Shown here in pieces: positions 6,241-10,946 of a stretch of 10,946 bases of DNA. Position 1 is the first letter of the stretch. Each line of letters starts with the position of its first letter. The position numbers and the translations under genes are program-made. A model generated the notes under the pieces. That model was not told where the DNA came from. It ran no database searches and saw only the letters and a program-made list of their open reading frames with translations. The DNA comes from Candidatus Pacearchaeota archaeon (GTDB lineage: Archaea; Nanobdellota; Nanobdellia; Pacearchaeales; GW2011-AR1): the NCBI GenBank assembly GCA_016181905.1, contig JACOYM010000083.1:1-10946 (forward strand). The letters run 5' to 3'.

Positions 6241-6945
6241 ATGACAAAGGTAATAAATGCCCCATTGGAAGAGATAACTGAATTAGCAAAAAGGCTCAAA
6301 GGAAAAAAGGCATATATAATCGGAAAGGGAAATGGCTTAACAGACAGGGGGGATATTTTAATAAGCGCGGTTCTTGACGTGAATCAGGTAATTTATAATT
6401 CAGAGGAAAAATTTGGGTTCTATGATTACGAGATAGCAGATAAGGTGCATTTTGACAGGGACAATCATCCCCATTGGAATGCTTATTTTGGAAAAGAGCA
6501 TTTCAAGCTGTACGATGGAATCTTTTTAGGGCATCATGGCTGCGGGGGGCATGATAAATATGTAAGAACAATAGAAAAGGCAAAGTCTGATTTGTCGTCA
6601 ATAAATAATTATAAAGGAATATCACGCCAGTTTAAAAAGTTCCATAAAAGATACATGTCAGAAAAAGAGAGCATGATTGCGGATAGTGTCAGGGCAAGGT
6701 TCAGCATAAGTGAAGGAAAAAAGGGCAGAAATGAATTTGCTCAATACCTGCACTATGAGGATGATAAAGACAGGGACATCTTATTCTTTTGGGAGTGGTT
6801 TTGCAATAATTTTATAGATGAAAAAGAGTACGAGAAAAAGATAAAAGAGATTACAGGGGCAGGACATAAGAAGGCTTTTGAGAGTTATATATGCTCAATA
6901 GTAACTAATCTGAAGAATTCCGGATTTAAAAGGGTTGAGAGATAA
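6241..6945 (+). CDS. Protein of unknown function, 234 residues
   Basis: I do not recognise a family. The protein is soluble and charged, with no signal peptide or membrane segment. The N-terminal half looks alpha/beta: KGKKAYIIGKGNGL, then DILISAVLDVNQVIYNS, then KLYDGIFLGHHGCGGHDKYV (about residues 90-109). The last stretch has a cluster of His and Cys residues (HHGCGGH) that could bind a metal. The C-terminal half is helical and rich in Lys, Glu and aromatic residues (FFWEWFCNNF). The start is well supported by the TATA spacing and by MTKVINAP as the first codons. It is transcribed divergently from the thioredoxin-CcdA gene. The hairpin array begins about 35 bases after its stop codon. Confidence 0.78.
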   Translation: MTKVINAPLEEITELAKRLKGKKAYIIGKGNGLTDRGDILISAVLDVNQVIYNSEEKFGFYDYEIADKVHFDRDNHPHWNAYFGKEHFKLYDGIFLGHHGCGGHDKYVRTIEKAKSDLSSINNYKGISRQFKKFHKRYMSEKESMIADSVRARFSISEGKKGRNEFAQYLHYEDDKDRDILFFWEWFCNNFIDEKEYEKKIKEITGAGHKKAFESYICSIVTNLKNSGFKRVER

Positions 6946-6980
6946 AAAAATTCCTGAGAGTTACCGCACACTAAAGCCCC

Positions 6981-7174
6981 AGAAATCTTTGACTTGTCAA
7001 AAACCATGCACTAAAGTGTATGGCGTGTTATGGTTTTTGAGCATGTCAAAATTCTATGAATTTTGAGCACTATCAGAAATCCTTGATTTCTGAAGCTATC
7101 AAAAATGCCTTTTTTTTTCTATCCATTAAAATAGATAGGGTACACAAAGAGCATTTTTGAAGTCTGAAATTTCC
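6981..7174. repeat. Tandem hairpin array able to form a five-way junction
   Basis: This lies in the 306-base non-coding gap between convergent genes. Four perfect-stem hairpins follow one another. 6997-7007 pairs with 7030-7040 (11 bp). 7046-7054 pairs with 7058-7066 (9 bp, 3-nt loop). 7073-7081 pairs with 7085-7093 (9 bp, 3-nt loop). 7099-7108 pairs with 7151-7160 (10 bp, large loop). The linkers are GCATG, GCACTA and AGCTA. Every left arm starts with TCA and every right arm ends with TGA. An outer stem, 6982-6995 with 7160-7173, closes the whole set with 11 Watson-Crick pairs, one wobble and two mismatches. The rest of the gap is AT-rich and contains only terminator-like runs. Function is unknown: it could be a structured RNA, a bidirectional termination zone or a DNA-level cruciform element. 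Confidence 0.75.
7110..7118 (+). terminator. T9 run, possible plus-strand terminator
   Basis: Nine consecutive T residues follow the first three hairpins. Archaeal RNA polymerase terminates at U-rich tracts, so transcripts from the gene ending at 6945 may stop here. If so, the RNA would contain the first three hairpins but not the 3' arm of the fourth. Confidence 0.45.
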
Positions 7175-7182
7175 AATTAACA

Positions 7183-7220
7183 CAAAATAAAAAAAATAAA
7201 AAAATAATAAAGAAAAAAAA
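7183..7220 (-). terminator. U-rich terminator tract for the zinc-protein gene
   Basis: On the minus strand this stretch is almost pure T, broken by isolated C and A residues. It begins about 31 bases past the stop codon at 7252. Repeated T runs of this kind are typical archaeal intrinsic terminators. It would shield the hairpin array from minus-strand transcription. Confidence 0.6.
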
Positions 7221-7251
7221 TACCTCAATTTATCAAGAAAGTTCTATCTGC

Positions 7252-7575
7252 TTATTCAGAATCTTCTGAATCTTCAGCTTCTTCTTCTGTGTCTTCTGAA
7301 TCTTCTTCGACTTCGCCTTTTTCAGTTTCTTTCTCTTCTTCAGCTTCTTCCTTTCTAGGCTCTCTTGGTGTTATTCCTTTCTGCTTAAAAAAGCAATCTC
7401 TGCAGTAAACCGGCCTGTCGCCTGTTGGCTTGAAAGGCACTTCTGCATCCTTCCCGCAAGTGCTGCACTTTATCTTGTGCATCTCTCTTGGTCCAAAATC
7501 ACTTCTGAAGCCGCCTCCGCCTCGCCTGAAGCCGCCACCGCCTCCGCCTCGCCTGAAGCCTTCTCCGTATGCCAT
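7252..7575 (-). CDS. RGG-rich CxxC-x17-CxxC zinc-binding protein
   Basis: The protein has 107 residues in three parts. Residues 1-30 are Gly/Arg/Phe-rich with two FRRGGGG repeats, an RGG-box-like nucleic-acid-binding segment. Residues 35-66 hold the zinc module: CSTC (37-40) and CRDC (58-61), exactly 17 residues apart, with VPFKPTGDRPVYC between them, the hallmark of the CxxC-x17-CxxC family. Residues 72-107 are an acidic Glu/Asp/Ser tail. The family is widespread but poorly characterised; a role in RNA or nucleic-acid binding is inferred. A strong Shine-Dalgarno sequence, AAGGAGGA, lies 11 bases before the ATG, unlike the leaderless genes around it. The gene is downstream of dnaG on the same strand with a gap of 164 bases. 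Confidence 0.9.
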   Translation of the reverse strand: MAYGEGFRRGGGGGGFRRGGGGFRSDFGPREMHKIKCSTCGKDAEVPFKPTGDRPVYCRDCFFKQKGITPREPRKEEAEEEKETEKGEVEEDSEDTEEEAEDSEDSE

Positions 7576-7586
7576 ATTATTTAAAA

Positions 7587-7594
7587 TCCTCCTT
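7587..7594 (-). promoter_or_regulatory. Shine-Dalgarno sequence of the zinc-protein gene
   Basis: AAGGAGGA on the minus strand lies 11 bases before the ATG at 7575. It supports translation from a leadered mRNA and confirms this start codon. Confidence 0.7.
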
Positions 7595-7664
7595 GTATAT
7601 TTTATTTGTATAAGAATTCGCTAACTTGTAACTCCTTCTTACTGAATAGATGTTTTTTATGCTA

Positions 7665-7672
7665 TTTATAAA
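7665..7672. promoter_or_regulatory. Near-palindromic TATA box between dnaG and the zinc-protein gene
   Basis: TTTATAAA can be read in either direction. On the minus strand it would start transcription near 7643, giving the zinc-protein gene a leader of about 68 bases that keeps its Shine-Dalgarno sequence. On the plus strand it would start near 7694, at an ATG (7692) that opens a short basic reading frame running antisense into the dnaG 3' end. The minus-strand use is the more likely. Confidence 0.45.
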
Positions 7673-7739
7673 CCTTTTGGATTTTAATTTCATGGCTGCC
7701 AAAAAAAGAAAAAAACAAAAATCAGCCAAAAATAAAAAA

Positions 7740-8972
7740 CTAAAAGCTCATCAGGTTGATTTTTGTCTCGCCGCTAAATGCAAAGTTTGTTGCAACAAGG
7801 TTTCTGCAGCCTGCGTCTTCTGCCAGATGAATGACCAAAGGCGTGGCTGTGCCGTCCATCACAATTGAATAAGCCTTTTTTCTTGTTCTTCTCAGCGCAA
7901 ATGACAGATCACTTACTGAAGTGTGCTTTATTGCCTCAAGATTGCGGTCTAACAGCACAGCATTTTTTGAGCCTCTTACTTCATTGAAAATCTCTTTCAG
8001 TTTTTCTTTTTCATTTGCTGTTAATTCTGCCTTTTCTTCTGCGCTTTCCTCTGCCTTCTCTCCTGTTTCTTGCATTTCCTGCCTGCTTTCATCTCTGCTT
8101 CGGCTTCTACTCGATGCTTGCTGCCTCTGATATCCCTGATGCCTTGCCTTAGGCATAATTGACTCAAGAAACTCTTTTGCGGGAATCTTTTTTCTTAATG
8201 CTATAAGAATCTCCTTAGATGCAAGCTCTTCTACTTCTTTTCCATCCGGAGCTACTGCAACATAGTCTACCTTTGCATTGCCTATAACATTCTTTGCTAT
8301 CAATTCCCCGCCCCTGTCTCCGTCTATGAACAAGATTGTTTCTTTTTCAAGGCTTATCTTTTTTATGCCTTCGGGCAGATTTGTGCCATTCATTCCTATA
8401 ACATTTGAGATGCCATTCTTTATCAGATTTATAACATCTGCCCTTCCCTCAACAATGATAATTTCATTGCCCGAGATATTCCCTGCTGGAAGCTTTTCTT
8501 CGCCATATTCCTGCAATTTAGACATCCTTACAGAGGTTTTCACGCTATCAGAAATCTCTCTTGAATCTGTAACCCCCCCTACTTTTTCAAGAAGCTGCTT
8601 TGCCCTTTCTATGATATAATCTCTTTTGTTGCCTCTGACATCCTCTATCTTTTCTATCTCTATCTTAGCCTCTGTTGGGCCTATCCTCTCTATTGTCTCA
8701 ATAGCTGCGGCAATGATTGTTGTTTCTGACTTGTCTAAGCATGTAGGAATCTGTATCTCGCCTGTAGTTTTGCTGTTGGCTGTTTGCAGGCTAACCTCTA
8801 TCCTGCCTATCTTGCCCTCTTTCTGCAAGTCTCTCATTTCAAGCTCTGCCCCGAGCAAGCCCTCTGTCTGGCCGAATAATGCGCCTATAACATCTGGTTT
8901 CTCAACTGTTCCTTCTGCAGTAAACTTTGCATGCACCATGTATTTTATTGATACCGGGCTTATCTTTCCCAT
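7740..8972 (-). CDS. dnaG: Archaeal DnaG-like primase (TOPRIM)
   Basis: The protein has 410 residues, the usual length for archaeal DnaG. Residues 1-165 are the archaeal N-terminal domain, beginning MGKISPVSIKYMVHAKFTAE and containing VIGALFGQTEGLLG. The TOPRIM domain follows: IIIVEGRADV, with catalytic E175, then MNGT, then LFIDGDRGG with metal-binding D217 and D219. Residues 280-325 are a low-complexity Arg/Ser then Glu-rich linker. Residues 326-410 match the archaeal C-terminal domain (AVLLDRNLEAIKHTSVSDLS, then IVMDGTATPLVIHLAEDAGC). Archaeal DnaG makes primers weakly and is also a stable subunit of the RNA exosome, where it helps recruit poly(A)-rich RNA. An AGGAGGA lies 14 bases upstream of the ATG, longer than ideal spacing, with AGGT closer at 3 bases. 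Confidence 0.96.
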   Translation of the reverse strand: MGKISPVSIKYMVHAKFTAEGTVEKPDVIGALFGQTEGLLGAELEMRDLQKEGKIGRIEVSLQTANSKTTGEIQIPTCLDKSETTIIAAAIETIERIGPTEAKIEIEKIEDVRGNKRDYIIERAKQLLEKVGGVTDSREISDSVKTSVRMSKLQEYGEEKLPAGNISGNEIIIVEGRADVINLIKNGISNVIGMNGTNLPEGIKKISLEKETILFIDGDRGGELIAKNVIGNAKVDYVAVAPDGKEVEELASKEILIALRKKIPAKEFLESIMPKARHQGYQRQQASSRSRSRDESRQEMQETGEKAEESAEEKAELTANEKEKLKEIFNEVRGSKNAVLLDRNLEAIKHTSVSDLSFALRRTRKKAYSIVMDGTATPLVIHLAEDAGCRNLVATNFAFSGETKINLMSF

Positions 8973-8986
8973 ATTACCTGTATTAT

Positions 8987-8993
8987 TCCTCCT
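8987..8993 (-). promoter_or_regulatory. Shine-Dalgarno-like sequence upstream of dnaG
   Basis: AGGAGGA on the minus strand lies 14 bases before the dnaG ATG. The spacing is long, but the match to the anti-Shine-Dalgarno sequence is strong and resembles the one before the zinc-protein gene. Confidence 0.45.
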
Positions 8994-9042
8994 ATTTGTA
9001 AATTTAATTTAACTCTTATCAGAAAGAACACCAAGAATTAAC

Positions 9043-9057
9043 CTGCTAAATTAGCAG
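9043..9057. promoter_or_regulatory. 15-bp palindrome upstream of dnaG, operator candidate
   Basis: CTGCTAA-A-TTAGCAG is a perfect 7-bp inverted repeat around one base, with no spacer, so it suits a dimeric DNA-binding protein better than an RNA hairpin. Its AT-rich centre reads TAATTTA on the dnaG strand. A TATA box there would place the transcript start near 9024 and keep the AGGAGGA in the leader. The regulator and its role are unknown. Confidence 0.4.
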
Positions 9058-9153
9058 TTCTCATACAACATGCTTAAAGGCATTTGCCTAACACACAAAA
9101 TCAGCATGAATTTTGATGTGATACGTGAATGTGATGATATAATCACCCCTAAA

Positions 9154-9287
9154 TTATATTCTTAATATCCTTTCTTTATCCTGAAAGAAAAAGCAGGTTT
9201 TTAAATGTTTTGGATTTTTGTTATATTCTTAATATCCTTTCTTTATCCTGAAAGAAAAAGCAGGTTTTTAAATGTTTTGGATTTTTG
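9154..9287. repeat. Perfect tandem duplication of a 67-bp unit
   Basis: 9154-9220 and 9221-9287 are identical and directly adjacent, with no partial third copy on either side. Each unit contains an inverted repeat TTTCTTT-ATCCTG-AAAGAAA, a competing CCTG/CAGG pairing, and a TATA-like TTTTTAAAT. The duplication lies in the divergent, 403-base non-coding region between dnaG and the gene at 9376. Apart from this, the palindrome at 9043-9057 and small inverted repeats at 9078-9089 and 9131-9146, I see nothing in that region. Confidence 0.93.
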
Positions 9288-9346
9288 AATGCCAATCTCA
9301 TATGTGAATAGAGTAGTGCTTTGTATATTTTAAGACATAATAAACC

Positions 9347-9354
9347 TTAAATAA
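9347..9354 (+). promoter_or_regulatory. TATA box for the gene at 9376
   Basis: TTAAATAA is centred about 26 bases before the ATG at 9376, fitting a leaderless transcript. An in-frame GTG at 9361 would be only about 10 bases from the box, so the ATG is preferred. Confidence 0.55.
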
Positions 9355-9375
9355 TACGCCGTGACATTCTATTGC

Positions 9376-10149
9376 ATGATACTGGAGAATTTCAGTTATG
9401 GGGCATTAAGAGAAATAAAAGAATCCCCCCACAAGATGCACTGGTCTCAAAGCTTATTAGAACAAGTTACAGAAAGCAAGGTATTATCACAAGGAGAAGA
9501 GTTTGTTCTTGTTAAGACAGATTTTTTAGCGCCAAAATTAATAAAGGATGCAACATGGAGAACAGATGGTATAGGTGAAACAAGCAAGAATATTTTTGAG
9601 AGGTGTAACAATATTAAAACATTTAAGGATATTGTTAGGTGGTTTTACCAGATAACACTTCCAGAAAGCTATATAAACGGGGAGTTTCCGCATGAAGATT
9701 ATACTTTGCATATTAGAAGTTTAGAAAATAATGCTTTTGTTAATTTAAGAATATTTCCTGAAGGCAGTTATCTGCTTGATTTGATAGATGCGGAGGTAGA
9801 AGTTTATGGGGATTATTTTAATGTAATAGCTCGCGGTGCAACATCAAGCTATAGCGGAGGGGCTGAAGAGAATGACAGCAAGAAACCCGAACAAAGAACA
9901 AAAACACTTAATCAACTTACAAAACAAAATAGGATAAGGCAAGGAAAAATATGCATTCAGGCAAAAGATAAAGAGTATGAAATGGGATTTAAGGAGTTTA
10001 AGAAATTAAGTAAAGCGCACTCCTCAGATGTTGGAACTTGTGTAATTGACAGGGTAAAGAAAGCAGATTTAAGCGAATGTGCACTTAAAGAGGTTCTGAC
10101 TTATTTTAAGAGTCTTTTAGATGGATGTGGTGTAGGATATAGATGGTAA
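9376..10149 (+). CDS. Protein of unknown function, 257 residues
   Basis: I do not recognise a family. The protein is soluble, with no signal peptide, membrane segment or nucleotide-binding loop. Residues 1-150 look like a mixed alpha/beta domain (for example TFKDIVRWFYQITLPESY and AFVNLRIFPEGSYLLDLID). A polar linker rich in Ser, Gly, Lys and Gln follows at about 155-190. The C-terminal part (about 190-257) contains KICIQAKDKEYEMGFKEFKK and ends in DGCGVGYRW. Codon and base use are like those of its neighbours, and I see no sign of transfer. Stretches of aromatic and basic residues could contact nucleic acid, but that is speculation. It is a single gene, convergent with the ATP-grasp gene, with only 95 bases between them. 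Confidence 0.72.
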   Translation: MILENFSYGALREIKESPHKMHWSQSLLEQVTESKVLSQGEEFVLVKTDFLAPKLIKDATWRTDGIGETSKNIFERCNNIKTFKDIVRWFYQITLPESYINGEFPHEDYTLHIRSLENNAFVNLRIFPEGSYLLDLIDAEVEVYGDYFNVIARGATSSYSGGAEENDSKKPEQRTKTLNQLTKQNRIRQGKICIQAKDKEYEMGFKEFKKLSKAHSSDVGTCVIDRVKKADLSECALKEVLTYFKSLLDGCGVGYRW

Positions 10150-10244
10150 TCATAGGAAATTTAGAATTTTCTGTCTCTATAACTTGCAAACAGCATAATA
10201 TAATCAAGTGAATTATTCATAAATGTTCTTCCTATATGCGCATC

Positions 10245-10946
10245 TTACCTTCTAAATGATGCGCCCCCCTCAATTTCCAGCAATCTTTTTGCAATGTAAT
10301 AATCCAAATCATAATGCGGAGAAAAATCTTTATTCTGTTTAAATTTCCTGCAAATAAGCATTCTATAGCAGTCTAAATTAGCCTCCAAGACATAAAAATT
10401 CCCGCGATTGTCCTGCACAAAATCTAATGCTCCTATCTCAAATCCTAAAGCATCTGCTGTTGACAAAGAGAGGCTAATTAAATCTTTAGGGATATTTGGC
10501 ATAAATGAATATTTCGCTCCCTTTGCAACATTTATAATCGAGTCTTCTGCTCTTCTCACATTTTCTTTTTTGCGAATAGTAGCAAAGGGAACATTAGAAC
10601 CAATAACATATGTTCTCAAAACCTCATCATTCTTATCTCCGCTCTTGGAGATAAATTCCTGCGCATAATATGGGGAACTGAGTATTAATCTTCCATCCTC
10701 TATTCTCGTCTCATTAGCGAAATCAACAATGTAGCTTTTATCAGATATAGAAGCACGCAACTGGCCTTGTTGTATTCTAAGGATATAGTGATTATCTCCT
10801 CCGCACCCCTCTCTCGATTTTAATATGGCTAATCCTTTTTCCTGAACAAATTTCTTCAAAGCAATTGAAGAATCTGTTATTAAGGTATCTGGAACAGCAA
10901 TTTTATTTTCTAATAACACTTGTGAAGTTTGTATTTTATCTGTCGC
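10245..10946 (-). CDS. ATP-grasp ligase, RimK-like (N-terminus beyond window)
   Basis: The reading frame stays open to the right edge, so about 233 C-terminal residues are seen and the true start lies outside. The visible part begins with ATDKIQTSQVLLENKIAVPD, which matches the 'DK...T...L...gipvPdT' entry into RimK/GshB-type ATP-grasp domains. It continues with the nucleotide-binding KSREGCGGDNHYIL, the strand YYAQEFI, RTYVIGSNVPFATIRKKENV, and the metal-binding end ALDFVQDNRGNFYVLEANLD. These enzymes join a carboxylate to an amine using ATP, through an acyl phosphate; examples add glutamate to proteins or build peptides and cofactors. Which ligation this one performs cannot be read. A GTG at 10919 could be mistaken for the start, but homology clearly continues upstream of it. 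Confidence 0.85.
   Translation of the reverse strand, partial: ATDKIQTSQVLLENKIAVPDTLITDSSIALKKFVQEKGLAILKSREGCGGDNHYILRIQQGQLRASISDKSYIVDFANETRIEDGRLILSSPYYAQEFISKSGDKNDEVLRTYVIGSNVPFATIRKKENVRRAEDSIINVAKGAKYSFMPNIPKDLISLSLSTADALGFEIGALDFVQDNRGNFYVLEANLDCYRMLICRKFKQNKDFSPHYDLDYYIAKRLLEIEGGASFRR

Noticed and set aside
6144..6299. Upstream extension of the thioredoxin-CcdA protein
   Set aside because: It would bury the signal peptide and run into the divergent gene. The TATA box points to ATG 6143.
6981..7174. Transposon end or miniature inverted-repeat element
   Set aside because: No target-site duplication or transposase is visible, and only one copy is in the window. A genome-wide search could revive this idea.
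7692..7868. Short basic plus-strand ORF (MAAKKRKKQKSAKNKK...) antisense to the dnaG end
   Set aside because: A TATA-like box lies about 24 bases upstream, but most of the frame is the antisense of the conserved DnaG C-terminus, and the near-palindromic TATA is better explained as the promoter of the zinc-protein gene. It remains a weak possibility.
9131..9184. C/D-box small RNA suggested by GTGATGA (9131-9137) and CTGA (9181-9184)
   Set aside because: There are no internal C' or D' boxes and no flanking terminal stem to form a kink-turn. The CTGA lies in the duplicated unit and recurs by duplication.
9154..9287. CRISPR array
   Set aside because: There are only two copies, directly abutting with no spacers, and the unit is too long.

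Overview
The window looks archaeal, and its style suggests a small-genome lineage of the DPANN type (lineage is inference). Direct evidence: a serine tRNA with an intron at the canonical archaeal 37/38 position, an archaeal-type DnaG primase, a PC4-like protein, a CxxC-x17-CxxC zinc protein, and several genes whose start codon lies 25-28 bases downstream of a TATA-like box, the spacing expected of archaeal leaderless transcripts. There are no insertion sequences, integrases or CRISPR arrays. Most genes are ordinary housekeeping or accessory enzymes. The least explained parts are two non-coding stretches.

Layout. 1-98: tRNA-Ser(GGA) with a 16-nt intron, followed by a hairpin-rich spacer. 248-550 (+): PC4/YdbC-like nucleic-acid-binding protein. 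591-1741 (-): Nudix hydrolase, a small coiled-coil protein and a RibD-type deaminase, possibly a small nucleotide-metabolism neighbourhood, although at least two of the genes have their own TATA box. 1865-4917 (-): a four-gene oxidoreductase operon holding a GlcD-like FAD oxidase, a protein with two [4Fe-4S] motifs and a CCG-domain protein. The last two correspond to the halves of a split GlcF, and a protein of unknown function is overlap-coupled to the CCG gene. 4983-6143 (-): an exported thioredoxin domain fused to a CcdA/DsbD-type membrane domain. Divergent from it is 6241-6945 (+), unknown.

6946-7251 is a convergent non-coding gap. It contains four near-perfect hairpins in tandem, enclosed by an imperfect long-range stem, so it can fold as a five-way junction. 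This is the most striking unexplained structure in the window. 7252-7575 (-) encodes an RGG/zinc/acidic-tail protein and 7740-8972 (-) encodes DnaG. 8973-9375 is non-coding, with a 15-bp palindrome near dnaG and a perfect 67-bp tandem duplication. 9376-10149 (+) is an unknown protein. 10245 to the right edge (-) is an ATP-grasp ligase missing its N-terminal coding end.

Several starts were moved inward from the longest possible ORF (248, 2242, 6143, 9376) because the TATA spacing, gene overlap or signal peptide fits the later start better.
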